The notes beneath the pieces are model-generated. The model was not told the DNA's origin. It saw nothing but the letters and a program-made list of their open reading frames with translations, and did not search any database. Source: Molanna angustata (Eukaryota; Arthropoda; Insecta; Trichoptera; Molannidae). Taken from it: DNA of 64,000 nucleotides. The position numbers were made by a program, and so were the translations under genes. Shown here piece by piece: positions 24,337-34,836 of the stretch (its first letter is position 1; each line of letters begins with the position of its first letter). The DNA lies in assembly GCA_963576475.1 (NCBI GenBank), contig OY754981.1, positions 25,009,411 to 25,073,410 on the forward strand, written 5' to 3'.

Positions 24337-26583
24337 ATATTCTGTATATTGTGATAATAGCTTCTCGAGGGTAAAGTAAATAGAATAAAGCCTGAACTGC
24401 AGAATTACTTAAGATTTGAAAAATTAATGTTAACAGCAGCGAAAAAAGCAATACCCAGAAGTTTCCGCAAGAACTATGTACCAGGATGGAACCAAGAATG
24501 TGAGGAGGCTTTTAAGGAGTACAAAGAAACAGGAGATGAGGAGTCAGCAAATTACCTGATAAACCTCCTAAATGTGGAAAGACACAAGAGATGGATCGAG
24601 ACCGTTGAGCAAATGGACTTCACCCACTCTAGCCGGAAAAGCTGGTCAATATTACGCAAGTTGGTCGCAGCATCAACCAATAAGAGGGAAAGAGCTGTCA
24701 ATGTAAACCAAGTAGCAAACACCATATCTAAAACAAGTAACATTAAGCCTAGTGCACAACAAAAACGCTCTGTGCGCGAACAGATAAGATATGAGCTGCA
24801 AAACTGCTCCCCGCATTCCTCAATGGCAGACGAAGTAAATATAGACGAACTAAAGTCTGCCATAAAACACATGAAAAAAGGCAAAGCGGCAGGAGATGAT
24901 AACATTCTCCCCGAATTTTTAATTAACTTGGGTGATAGGGCTGTAGCGTGGATTGCAAAATATTTTTCACTGGTGATAGATTCAAGACAATTACCCAAAA
25001 CATGGAAGGATGCTAAGGTTATCGCCATCCTAAAACCAGGTAAACCAGCTGAAGATCCCAAAAACTACAGACCAATTTCCCTGCTATCGGTTGTGTACAA
25101 GCTCTTTGAGAGGGTACTGTCGGAAAGATATACTACGGAAATTGAAAAATACCTCCCAGTAGAACAGGCGGGCTTCCGCGAGGGCCGCAGTACCTGTGAA
25201 CAAGTCATCGCACTAACAACACATGTGGAAAATGGCTTTCAAAGAGCGAAGAAGTCAGGCTTAGTACTCTTGGACCTAACAGCAGCTTATGATACTGTCT
25301 GGAGAAGAGGTTTAATCCTCAAGTTTGCGAGGACAATCAAATGTAGAAAATCTGTTGAACTGCTGGAAAGCATTCTGACTAATAGAAGAATAAAAGTATA
25401 CTTAGAGGGTAAAACGAGTGGCACAAAAATATTACAAAATGGACTACCACAGGGATCAGTGCTGTATCCACTCCTTTTCAATCTCAACACGGCAGACATC
25501 CCAAATACAGTGTCCAGAAAGTTCATATACGCAGACGACGTGGCGCTGGTGGCTCAGGCGAAAACCTTTGAGGAGCTGGAGTCAACTTTAAATGCTGATC
25601 TAGACAAATTCCAAAAATACCTAGAGAATTGGCATTTGCGCCCGAACCCGAAGAAAACAGTCGGATTAGCTTTACATCTGAATAACAAAGAATCAGAAAG
25701 AGAATTGAATTTCCAGATGTGTGGTGAGCGGATCCCAAATGAGAAAAATCCAAAATACCTGGGTGTGAAAATGGATAGATCCCTGACATACAGAGCTCAT
25801 ACTGAGGGAGTTAAAAATAAGATTAAAGCTAGAAATAATATTATAAGCAAACTGGCAGGAACTTCATGGGGTAGCAGAGCGACAACATTGCGCACGTCAG
25901 CAATGGCGTTAGTATATAGCTCAGCAGAATACTGTTCTCCGATATGGGGAAGGAGTGCTCACTGTGGCAAGATTGATGTCGAGCTAAACAAGACAATGAG
26001 GACTATAACGGGTACCATAAAATCGACCCCAACTCAATGGTTACCGGTACTGTCTAATATTGCTCCACCAGATCTCCGTAGAGCCCATTCCACAGTCAGA
26101 GAAATAAAAAACATCAGGAAAAAATCCCAATTGCCAGTATTTAATGATATTTTTCACCCACCCGAGAAAAGATTAAAATCCCGAAAACCCATATGGACAG
26201 TGGAGGAAGATGGTTTTAATTTAGAAGGTATCTGGAGAGAAAGATGGGCTACAGAAAATACTCAAAATAAACATTTAATAGTAGACCCTGCAACTCGAGT
26301 ACCTGGTTTCGACCTGCCACGGAGGGTTTGGGTACAGCAAAACAGAGTGAGGACAGAACAAGGCTGCTGTAATTACTTACTCTGGCGGTGGGGAAAAAGA
26401 GATAATCCTGACTGTGAGTGTGGAGCTGAGCAGTCTGTGAAACACGTGGTCCTAGAGTGCCAGCTAAAGAAATTTAACGGAAGCCTCCAAGATATACATG
26501 AGGCGAAAACAGAGGCGGTGGACTGGCTCTCAGCACTGGAACCAAGACTATAATCTGATACACCACACGAAAAGTAAAGTAAG
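24323..26583 (+). mobile_element. 5'-truncated Jockey/CR1-like non-LTR element
   Basis: A non-LTR retrotransposon lacking its ORF1 and endonuclease. TATTCTTCTGATA occurs at 24310-24322 and again at 26584-26596, a candidate 13-bp target-site duplication that sets the element limits. Coding sequence is open from about 24361, without a start that belongs to the family, consistent with 5' truncation. The 3' end has no poly-A, finishing in AAGTAAAGTAAG-like short repeats. The protein pattern is that of an arthropod Jockey-superfamily group, possibly Daphne. The exact clade needs a tree. Confidence 0.75.
24427..26553 (+). CDS. Non-LTR reverse transcriptase (partial ORF2)
   Basis: A 708-codon intact frame; the open frame extends upstream to 24361. 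It would copy element RNA into DNA at a nicked target. Visible RT blocks are KGKAAGDDNI (around residue 152), NYRPISLLS, LLDLTAAYDTVW with the first catalytic Asp near residue 283, NGLPQGSVL, and the YADD box at 368-371. A thumb and connection region with NPKYLGV and TWGSRATTLRTSAM follows, then STPTQWLPVLSNIAPP. The C-terminus has a CECG..HVVLEC zinc-finger-like segment. The endonuclease domain is missing by truncation. No internal stop or frameshift was seen, so the copy is probably young. The ATG at 24427 is internal to the original ORF. Confidence 0.85.
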   Translation: MLTAAKKAIPRSFRKNYVPGWNQECEEAFKEYKETGDEESANYLINLLNVERHKRWIETVEQMDFTHSSRKSWSILRKLVAASTNKRERAVNVNQVANTISKTSNIKPSAQQKRSVREQIRYELQNCSPHSSMADEVNIDELKSAIKHMKKGKAAGDDNILPEFLINLGDRAVAWIAKYFSLVIDSRQLPKTWKDAKVIAILKPGKPAEDPKNYRPISLLSVVYKLFERVLSERYTTEIEKYLPVEQAGFREGRSTCEQVIALTTHVENGFQRAKKSGLVLLDLTAAYDTVWRRGLILKFARTIKCRKSVELLESILTNRRIKVYLEGKTSGTKILQNGLPQGSVLYPLLFNLNTADIPNTVSRKFIYADDVALVAQAKTFEELESTLNADLDKFQKYLENWHLRPNPKKTVGLALHLNNKESERELNFQMCGERIPNEKNPKYLGVKMDRSLTYRAHTEGVKNKIKARNNIISKLAGTSWGSRATTLRTSAMALVYSSAEYCSPIWGRSAHCGKIDVELNKTMRTITGTIKSTPTQWLPVLSNIAPPDLRRAHSTVREIKNIRKKSQLPVFNDIFHPPEKRLKSRKPIWTVEEDGFNLEGIWRERWATENTQNKHLIVDPATRVPGFDLPRRVWVQQNRVRTEQGCCNYLLWRWGKRDNPDCECGAEQSVKHVVLECQLKKFNGSLQDIHEAKTEAVDWLSALEPRL

Positions 26584-26596
26584 TATTCTTCTGATA

Positions 26597-27778
26597 TACA
26601 TTAATTTGTCATACAAATATGAAATTTATTTCACATTGTTGTGGCAGACCATAGATTTTTTCTTTAAATTTTGATAATCCTTGAATGCATTTTTGATGAG
26701 TGTATTTTTGTTGTATCAAAATAAATCATAGAGAATAAATTAATGGATATCTATGGAAAACTAATCAGCTCTAAGTTTATGGACTTTACATATTATATGA
26801 TATGCATATGAAGGCAATCGAACTTTTAGTTAGGGTTTTAGAGATTACAGAAAAAAACTACGTAAATGATGAAATCATAGAGAAGAAATTAAAAGTTGTC
26901 TATGAAAAACTAATCAACTCTTGGTCTATGCACTTTACACATATGATGTAAATATGAAGTCGATCGGACTTATAGTTTGGGCTGTAGAGAGTACACAAAA
27001 TGGATAATCCGTACGCCATACATATAAACAAATCACGACGGACCTCATAGTGTGCACTCTCTACATGATACCCATTGAGAAATTGATGTAAAAAATACGC
27101 TTAAAAATTGTGAAATCATGACTCTCCACTATCCCATAGTGTGGAGAGTAAAAAATAATTTAGATATTGATGGAATATCGAATTAATAAATAGGTACGCT
27201 GCAACAGGCACCATATTAAAGCACTTTTCTCATAAAGATTGTTGTATATAAGAAATGAATATGACCATGGAATTCAAACTCACATTAATAAAAATAAAAT
27301 AAAATTGAGCTTTGCGAAGAACGGGAACACACATAATATCAGACAGACCATGTATATGTATATTTCAACATTACATCATAATCTAATATTAAATATTTCT
27401 TTCAAAATCCGGTACGTATTTGTGATCTGACGAGTGATCAATTTTAAATAATACTTCAAAATTTCTTGTGATTTTATTTAATATTGATGAGCGAAAATAT
27501 TGTAGAACTGCACGTGTCACTGCAAAACTGGTGACAAATGCAGAACAGGGGTGCAAAACCATGACCAATACCGATATAAAACTATTATTTTAAATGTCGA
27601 AATAAGCAATTTACTTACTCCAATCAAAATTTTACTCTTAAATGATTAGTAAACAGTTGAATATTTTTTTCATATTAAAATTTGTTCTTTTTTTATTAAA
27701 TTACCAAACTTGCAAGAACAACGAAATGGGTATGCAAAATGACTGAGTATACAAAACCACATCCGTGAATACAAGACC
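26597..27778. other. AT-rich sequence with an internal duplication
   Basis: Two related stretches, around 26730-26850 and 26880-26990, share AAACTAATCA..CTC and GACTTTACA/CACTTTACAC-like blocks, suggesting an old tandem duplication of about 150 bp. No gene was recognised. Confidence 0.35.
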
Positions 27779-27953
27779 TGGGAGGCAAGTCTGGTCAACT
27801 GGCAGAATCAAAACCATCCATGTTTTCCCATATATTGGATATAATTGTCATATGGAGGTCTATAATATCTTAGAGCTCCATTAGATAATTATATCCATGA
27901 TGTAGGTAAACATGGATGGTTTTGATTCCGCCGGTAGACCAGGCTTGCCCCCT
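27779..27953. mobile_element. Foldback MITE, copy 2
   Basis: Left end GGGAGGCAAGTCTGGTC and right end GACCAGGCTTGCCCCC are inverted. The arms carry AATCAAAACCATCCATG, and the core has GGATATAATTGTC. Same family as 5021-5162. Confidence 0.7.
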
Positions 27954-28339
27954 GGTCTTGGTCCTGAATTCATTCTTCACTATTTTCAACTGTAGGTATC
28001 CAGGGATCAGTGTGGGGGCACAGCGGCCGCCCTGTCAAATGGTTGCGTACTCCTCCCAGTATCCAATCAGCGAGCATCGATCTTTCTGGTATTTGGCGAT
28101 AGGGAGATATTTAACTGAACGCACAAGAAACGCAATTCAATGCCAATCTCTACTCCTTCTTGTTAATTTCATATGTTTATTATTAAGTGAATTTATATTG
28201 TATCTCTGAAAAGTTAACTAAAATATAGCATTTAATATCGTAAGTAATCTTTACTGTCTCTATACGAACTATATTATAACGAACCTGGTACCTTTTATTT
28301 AAAGTAACTGAATGTAGTTTGATCAATTCAGTCTTCTTC
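27954..28339. other. Unassigned sequence
   Basis: The frame at 27916-28209 has no recognisable similarity. Nothing else was seen. Confidence 0.35.
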
Positions 28340-28439
28340 TTCTTCGTTAAGTAGACCTAGTTGGTCTGTTCTTCAGAAACTATGCCTCCTGGGATGACTA
28401 AGTCCAACTATCCTTCCATCTCTTGGGTGGTCTTCCGGG

Positions 28440-28620
28440 TAGCGTATTTACCTTTCCGTGTTGATTAGGAGGCAAGTACTGCCTCGAATTAGGCACTAGT
28501 TTGTTGCGCTAATGCACTTCAAAACTAGTGTTGAATTCAAGGCATGTGTCTTCCAAATGCACACGGTTTAGCAACGCAAACTGTTCCTGCTAATACGTGT
28601 TCAATTCAAGGCACGCGTCT
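28440..28620. repeat. Left inverted flank of the PLE block
   Basis: GCGTATTTACCTTTCCGTG, then GGAGGCAAGTACTGCCTCG, then GGCACTAGTTTGTTGCGC are present here and, inverted, at 38395-38495. A second partial block (GTTCAATTCAAGGCA) is also shared. The two pieces flank the Penelope-like block in opposite orientations. Confidence 0.6.
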
Positions 28621-28859
28621 TCCAATCGTGGTTTATAAATTTTACCATGCGTATTGATTGGGCATTACAAGGCTGTGTTAGAGGCATTTTTTGTGTATGA
28701 TTGTTTTTGTTTTAGTAGATTAATCTACACAAATCTACATTATATCACAAACATTCGTTAAGACAATTTTTTTGTATGAGATTGGTACTCATGAATTTTT
28801 AAATGAAATCATTACAAATTAAATTTAAAGATATAACTTTGTATTAACCACGTTTTTTG

Positions 28860-28918
28860 GTTGAAACGATGCGACCGGTTTCGGAACTAACCGTTCCCTC
28901 ATCAGGCTAACTTTCAAC
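28860..28918 (-). ncRNA. Hammerhead ribozyme motif, PLE copy 1
   Basis: On the minus strand the sequence contains CTGATGA, a GGGAAC/GTTCC stem II with loop GGTTA, and GAAA. A minimal stem III (ACCGGT) follows with the predicted cleavage base C after GTC. Stem I is closed by GC/GC and a distal GTTGAAA/TTTCAAC pairing around an internal loop. All core nucleotides of a type I hammerhead are present. Hammerheads in PLE termini are established knowledge. Activity is inferred. Confidence 0.8.
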
Positions 28919-28952
28919 TGAAACAGAATGTGACGACGTGCTTACAAGAAAT

Positions 28953-29492
28953 CTATGGGGGCGGAGGTAGAGGTAGGGTGGGGGTACTTAGGGTTGGGTC
29001 TTGTGCAGGGTGGGTCCGATTGGCTGAAGGATTAGAAGTAAAAGGAAACATATTTAATAATGGACTGAAAGATAAATTTAACTGATTGTTTATTAAGTTC
29101 TGTTTTGAATTGATACACTTTTTAATTTCTAGCGACTCTAAATTATCAAGACGGAGACCTACTTTGTTGACGTGTAAAATTTTTGTTCCCGATTGCATAT
29201 TAAATTGATGATCATTAAGTACTAAGTGTTCTGCGAATTCTGAAAAATTATCATTGTTTATACATCTAATATGTTCTTTTACTCTAGTCTCAAATTTCCG
29301 TCCTGTTTTTCCTATGTAGACTGCAGAGCAGTCTCCACATGTCAGTTGGTATACGCCGGAGTTTTCCATTTTATTATCTTTATCTTTGGAATTCATTAAA
29401 CTTTTTCCAATATTATTTTCAGTGTAAAATGCCGGTCTTATGTCTTTTGGTAAGAAATTTGAGACTAATTGTGATAAATTATTAACAAACAA
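28953..29492 (-). pseudogene. PLE GIY-YIG endonuclease part, minus copy
   Basis: About 179 codons. After a KDIRPAFYTENNIGKSL segment the nuclease core GVYQLTCGDCSAVYIGKTG appears (GVY..YIG in place of GIY..YIG), followed by FETRVKEHIR and a helical tail. This domain would nick target DNA. It is separated from its RT by the AT-rich insertion at 29595-29637, so no fused protein can be made from this copy. Confidence 0.75.
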
Positions 29493-29619
29493 TATGCGTC
29501 TCCATCTATATTCATCTTTTTTGATATTTGTATTATAACTATGTAGGTATCTATTGACGTTAATATTTTTTATTTTTTTATTTAAAATAGAGTCAAATAA
29601 AAAAATTAAAATAAAATTA

Positions 29620-30478
29620 CTAAAAAATTAAATTAAATTTACTGTTATAACCATTATTGTATGCAATCTGTTTTATTGTATTTAGTTCTTTATTAAAATT
29701 ATTTGATGATAGTGGTATATTTAGTAATCTATGGACCATGGAATGATAAGCGGAATGTTTATGGGATGCTGGATGGTTGGATGTATTGTGGATAGTTGTA
29801 TCTGTATAGGTCGGTTTTCGATATATATCAAATTCAATTTTATTATTTACTATTGTCAATTTTAAATCTAAAAAATTAAGTGTTTTTTCCTTTTCTATTT
29901 CCAATGTGAACTGAATCTTAGGGTGAAACGAGTTTATAAAATTTAAGAGCAGCTTTAATTGTCGATCAGTACCGGTAAAAATGCAAAATATATCGTCCAC
30001 GTATCTCTTCCATAAAAATGTATATTTCAATAAAACCGAATTTGATCCAAATATTTTATTTTCTAAGAAATCTACAAAAATGTCGGCTATAAGTGGACTT
30101 GTACGGGCTCCCATTGGTAATCCTTCTTTTTGTTGGTAAACAACATTATCATACTGGAAATAGTTTTGACTCAAGCAAACCTCTAATAATCGTTTCAAAT
30201 CATTTGTTATATCTAAGGGGAGATCCGAGTTGTTAAGTAAACTGTCTATTATGTTTTTGCTTTCTTTTATTGGTATATTAGTAAAGAGACTTATTATATC
30301 AAAAGATATTAGTTTGGCATTACTTGGAATCAATAAGTCTTTAATTGTATTTACTAGTTCAATGGAATTTTTAACTGTAAATTTAGGTTTGAATATGTTT
30401 GCTTGATTTATTATGTTAACAATATGGGCTGATAGTTTAAATGATGGGGAATTAAAACACGATACTACCGGGCGAATG
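29620..30478 (-). pseudogene. PLE reverse transcriptase part, minus copy
   Basis: The RT frame is open from the truncation point near 30478 to 29620. It includes ISFDIISLFTNIPI, EGLPMGARTSPLIADIF, the catalytic RYVDDIF box and NFLDLKL. It is 5'-truncated and ends prematurely in an AT-rich insertion, where the other copy continues with KLIDSILNKK. It is therefore a non-functional remnant. Confidence 0.75.
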
Positions 30479-30648
30479 TTTGAATGTTAACTTTGAGGTT
30501 CATATTTAACAAATTAAATTTAAAGATATAACTTTGTATTAACCGTTTTTTGGTTGAAACGATGCGACCGGTTTCGGAACTAACCGTTCCCTCATCAGGC
30601 TAACTTTCAACTGAAACAGAATGTGACGACGTGCTAACAAGAAATCTA
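30475..30648 (-). repeat. Inverted PLE 3' terminus (pseudo-LTR)
   Basis: About 174 bp matching the PLE 3' end at 37909-38078 in inverted orientation, including the complete hammerhead region and GTTAACATTCAAACAT at its edge. It lies between the two PLE bodies. PLEs often have such partial terminal copies in direct or inverted orientation (established knowledge). It may be the 5' pseudo-LTR of the plus-strand unit. Confidence 0.75.
30553..30611 (-). ncRNA. Hammerhead ribozyme motif, PLE copy 2
   Basis: Matches the 28860-28918 motif in all core positions: CTGATGA, GAAA, stem II GGAAC/GTTCC and the distal stem I GTTGAAA/TTTCAAC. It lies in the inverted pseudo-LTR. Confidence 0.8.
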
Positions 30649-30652
30649 CGAC

Positions 30653-32496
30653 GTGCTTACAGAGTTGGTGTCAATCTTACATCCGATTGAATGGGACATC
30701 TTGGACGATAAAGTTCGTGACTTCGCGAGTATAGACGCCTTCAAGAAGAAAGTGAAACTCGACAAAAAGCTAAGTACTCTTATTAATAACAAAACAGTTA
30801 GAACAGATAAACAAGTTAATCAAGTCCATGAATTCTATGATCGTGTAATCAATTTATCCTCACAATCGTTTAGTCAACCAGAGTTAGATTTATTATCAAA
30901 GGGTCTTAAACATAATATTCATAAAAATAACAATATCACAGCAATAGAAAATTTAGCAGTAGACTTAGAGACAGCGTTATACAATTGCCCCAAAACTTAC
31001 CATTATAAATGTTCGGAAATTATAAAAGTTAATTCAGTAAAATTTTCCACACCACATAAAAATAATGATCATATTGTGTTAAAAAATATTCAAAAAACTG
31101 TCAAAGAAAACCAAATTGTAATAACGAAAGCGGATAAAGGTAATTCAATTGTTATAATGAACGGCGTTGACTATAGAAATAAAATGCAAATTTTTTTAAA
31201 CAACGACGACTTCATAAAGCTAGAAAAAGATCCGACGAATAAGTATCAAGATGCCGTAAAGAGCGCTTTAAAACTTTGTAAGAGTGATATAATAAAAAAG
31301 ATACGCCCAAATCAGTTAGTAGATATGAATCCAAAAACACCCAAGTTATACGGCCTTTTAAAAATACACAAACAGGAAAAACCCATTCGCCCGGTAGTAT
31401 CGTGTTGTAATTCCCCATCATTTAAACTATCAGCCCATATTGTTAACATAATAAATCAAGCAAACATATTCAAACCTAAATTTACAGTTAAAAATTCCAT
31501 TGAACTAGTAAATACAATTAAAGACTTATTGATTCCAAGTAATGCCAAACTTATATCTTTTGATATAATAAGTCTCTTTACTAATATACCAATAAAAGAA
31601 AGCAAAAACATAATAGACAGTTTACTTAACAACTCGGATCTCCCCTTAGATATAACAAATGATTTGAAACGATTATTAGAGGTTTGCTTGAGTCAAAACT
31701 ATTTCCAGTATGATAATGTTGTTTACCAACAAAAAGAAGGATTACCAATGGGAGCCCGTACAAGTCCACTTATAGCCGACATTTTTGTAGATTTCTTAGA
31801 AAATAAAATATTTGGATCAAATTCGGTTTTATTGAAATATACATTTTTATGGAAGAGATACGTGGACGATATATTTTGCATTTTTACCGGTACTGATCGA
31901 CAATTAAAGCTGCTCTTAAATTTTATAAACTCGTTTCACCCTAAGATTCAGTTCACATTGGAAATAGAAAAGGAAAAAACACTTAATTTTTTAGATTTAA
32001 AATTGACAATAGTAAATAATAAAATTGAATTTGATATATATCGAAAACCGACCTATACAGATACAACTATCCACAATACATCCAACCATCCAGCATCCCA
32101 TAAACATTCCGCTTATCATTCCATGGTCCATAGATTACTAAATATACCACTATCATCAAATAATTTTAATAAAGAACTAAATACAATAAAACAGATTGCA
32201 TACAATAATGGTTATAACAGTAAATTGATAGACTCTATTTTAAATAAAAAAATAAAAAATATTAACGTCAATAGATACCTACATAGTTATAATACAAATA
32301 TCAAAAAAGATGAATATAGATGGAGACGCATATTGTTTGTTAATAATTTATCCCAATTAGTCTCAAATTTCTTACCAAAAGACATAAGACCGGCATTTTA
32401 CACTGACAATAATATTGGAAAAAGTTTAATGAATTCCAAAGATAAAGATAATAAAATGGAAAACTCCGGCGTATACCAACTGACATGTGGAGACTG
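30653..32496 (+). pseudogene. PLE reverse transcriptase, plus copy
   Basis: About 615 PLE codons, then about 33 codons of foreign sequence to a stop at 32597-32599. The first codon of the frame is GTG, and no upstream ATG is open because a TAA lies just before, so the N-terminus is probably incomplete. Motifs in order: ITKADKGNSIVIM, KLYGLLKIHK, RPVVSCCNSPSFKLS, FDIISLFTNIPI, GLPMGARTSPLIADIF, the YVDD catalytic box (residues 403-406), NFLDLKL and the KDIRPAFYTDN linker. The GIY-YIG domain is cut after Cys-615. The RT module itself has no internal stop, but the fusion to the nuclease is lost. Confidence 0.8.
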
Positions 32497-32882
32497 TGTG
32501 AAGGTCCTATTGTTGGCCCTTCTTTGCCGGCTGCTCAGGTTCGAGCTACGCTCTCACCGTCAGGGGATGTCTTCGTTGCAAGTTAAGGTAGTTGAATAAT
32601 ATATACATTAAGGTTTAGCAAAATATATTTCTCGGTCACTTGAATGGGTTGTCACGCCGTCAATACAATTTCAATACAATTTATACATAGATACAATTAC
32701 ATACATGACTACAACGAAAGGTCAATACAATTTATTTTTGTTAGTAATCAATAATTTGAGATATATCGTAAATAAGTTAATTAATATTTTATACCGCGTG
32801 TGTCATCTTGAACCTCTACAAAAAAATAAACAAAAAGAGTGTGACGGTACCTGGAGCCTTGTAAGGGTTTGTCGGTGTCGCA

Positions 32883-33129
32883 TCGAACCGACTCTTCGAG
32901 AAGCACTAAATACTTCTCCAAGAGATGGGACAATTCACCACCGGAAATGAATTCAGTGACTATGTACAGCTTCCCTCCAGTCTGTCATTTCGGAAAACAG
33001 CTCACAATGAAGGATGGCGACCGCAGACCTCTTGTATATGCACCTCGTCCCTTACTTGCTTTAAACAATTCTCGGATACTATCTGAGCTCGAGCAGAATC
33101 CTCAGAGCAAGCAATTTCTTAGATTCAAC
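32883..33129 (-). pseudogene. Kinase pseudogene, catalytic N-lobe/hinge part
   Basis: Read on the minus strand across frameshifts and stops: VESKKLLALRILLEL (the β3 VAIK-type lysine segment, with the expected ALK lysine read as Arg), then KQVRDEVHIQEVCGRHPSL, then GGKLYIVTEFISGGELSHLL with the following LEKYLVLLEESVR. This order (β3, αC, β4, hinge) is a Ser/Thr kinase N-lobe. The wording resembles insect S6KL/RSKL, a relative of ribosomal S6 kinases. Stops (TAG, TGA) and frameshifts rule out function. No introns are visible inside the matched part, so it may be a retrocopy. The family name is recalled, not aligned. Confidence 0.55.
33125..33129. repeat. Copia target-site duplication, left
   Basis: TCAAC precedes the 5' LTR and is repeated at 36435-36439. 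Five bp is the usual copia duplication. Confidence 0.9.
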
Positions 33130-33298
33130 TGTTAAATTATGGCAATACCACAAGTAATATATTTCTTAATTCAAACATTGTAAAACAAAAGGTAGTAGAT
33201 TGAATTTTTTTATTAGTATTAAATAAAAATGTCAGATAGTCCATCTTGGTGTATTATTTAAAATATTATTGATCCTTTTAAAAAGATTAAATTTCATA
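33130..33298 (+). repeat. Copia 5' LTR
   Basis: 169 bp from TGTTAAATTATGGCAATACC to GATTAAATTTCATA. It begins with the canonical TG but ends in TA rather than CA. The 5' LTR would supply the promoter. No difference from the 3' LTR was found. Confidence 0.9.
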
Positions 33299-33317
33299 GG
33301 TTATGGGCCCAGCAGCT
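33299..33317 (+). promoter_or_regulatory. Copia-type primer binding site
   Basis: GGTTATGGGCCCAGCAGCT lies directly after the 5' LTR. The GGTTATGGGCCCAG core is the site used by Drosophila copia, where an internal fragment of initiator tRNA-Met, rather than its 3' end, primes minus-strand DNA (established knowledge). This strongly supports placement in the copia lineage. Confidence 0.85.
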
Positions 33318-33414
33318 CATAACAAATGCAAAAAATAGTGGATTGAAATATAGTAGATTGAGATATAGTAGATTTAAATAGTGAATTTGAATGTTGAATT
33401 TAAAATATAACAAG

Positions 33415-34836
33415 ATGGAAAATTCACCATCGATAATTCTAAAAGGCAGTGAAAATTGGAATGTTTGGAAATTTCAAACAAAAATAACCTTATTAAGCAA
33501 AGGAGTATTTGAAGTGTTAAGTGAAAACCCGCCAATCAAAAACAAGGATGACACAAATGAAAGCATTTATATTAAAGAGAGCACGGATTACAAAAAGAAA
33601 GATTTAAAAGCTCAAGAAATCATTGTCAGCAGAGTAGAAGATGGCCCTATGTCCCATATTCTCACATGTGAAAATGCAAAGGAAATGTGGTGTAAGCTTT
33701 GCTCAGTCTACGAGCACAAATCAGAAGTAAGCATTCATATGTTGCAGAAGAAATTTTTCAATTACACTTATGATGGCCAAGAAATTTCTTCCTACATTTC
33801 TGGATTGGAGGAAATTAGAACTCAATTAAAACAGCACAAGGAAGATATTTCTGTTCAGATGTTCATGACCAAAATATTGATGGGACTACCGCCTAAATTT
33901 AATTATTTTATAAGTGCGTGGGAATCTGTTCCTTCAGATAAACAAAGTGTCAACGAACTTATTAGCAGATTATACATAGAAGAAGGAAGAATGAAAAGTC
34001 AAAATATGAAAACGGAGTCTGCATATACAAGCAAAAAATTTCAAGACAATAATAAAATGAAACTATTTGTAAATAATAAAAACTGTAATATTTGTCGAAA
34101 GACTGGACACCTGGCTAAAGACTGCTATTTTAAAAGGAATTTTGATTTGAAGCTATGTTTTCATTGTAACAAACCAAATCATAAAGCCAAAGATTGCTAT
34201 CAAAAAGAAAACGTGCAACAAAGGAAACCAAAATATCATCGCTCAGCATATACAAGTATTGGATTGATTGGTGAAGAAGAATTGTTAGATCAAGACTGGT
34301 ATGCTGATTCAGGGGCAAGTGAGCACATGACTCACAACAAGAAATGTATCTATAATTATAAAGAATTGATGAATCCCATTAAAATAAAAATTGCAAATGG
34401 AAGCGTCATAGAAGCTTTGGGTCGAGGTGATATACAAGTAAAAACCTACGATGGAAGAAGATGGACAGATGGCGAGTTAAAATCTGTTTTGTTTGTTCCA
34501 GACTTGAAATGTAATCTATTCTCGATTAGTGCAGTGACTGAGAAGGGTTATATCTTTGAAATGGAGAGAAATAGTTGTAAAATTATTAAAAACAATGAAG
34601 TTAAGATTCTCGGAAAAAGAGAGGGTAAAATGTACAAGTTAATACTCCAAATTGAAGAGAGTGCTTTTCTGGGAACTTATAGTGGAAAAACAGAAAATTT
34701 ACTTACATGGCATGAAAAATTAGCCCATCAAAACATTTATCAAGTTAGAACGATTTTAAAGGCACATGACATAAAGTTTCAAGATGTAAAAAACTTCTAT
34801 TGTGAAGCCTGTATTTTTGGTAAGCAACATATATAA
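33415..34836 (+). pseudogene. Copia gag-protease-pre-integrase segment
   Basis: The frame is open from an ATG at 33391; the ATG at 33415 better fits the family start (MENSPSI). Counting from 33391: a gag domain (residues about 10-200), two CCHC zinc knuckles at C232 (CNICRKTGHLAKDC) and C256 (CFHCNKPNHKAKDC), and an aspartic protease with DSG at 306-308 in WYADSGASEHM. The integrase HHCC zinc finger follows, with H441 and C471/C474. The frame stops at TAA 34834-34836 just after FGKQH, and the same frame continues beyond it into the integrase core. One nonsense change has therefore split the polyprotein. Confidence 0.85.

Larger units (their letters stand above)
28815..30478 (-). mobile_element. 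Penelope-like element (PLE), minus-strand copy
   Basis: A 5'-truncated PLE read right to left: RT part (about 30478 to 29620), GIY-YIG endonuclease (29492 to 28953) and the 3' end with a hammerhead motif (28918-28860). PLEs are retroelements with an RT related to telomerase RT, usually fused to a GIY-YIG nuclease. It matches the plus-strand copy from 31.4 kb nearly base for base. One difference is an AT-rich insertion near 29595-29637 that brings in stops. The left limit lies where homology to the other PLE termini ends. Confidence 0.85.

Noticed and set aside
24552..25061. 169-codon minus-strand frame
   Set aside because: Opposite-strand shadow of the non-LTR reverse transcriptase.
32869..33135. 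Plus-strand 88-codon frame
   Set aside because: It is the antisense shadow of the kinase pseudogene; the minus strand gives the meaningful reading.
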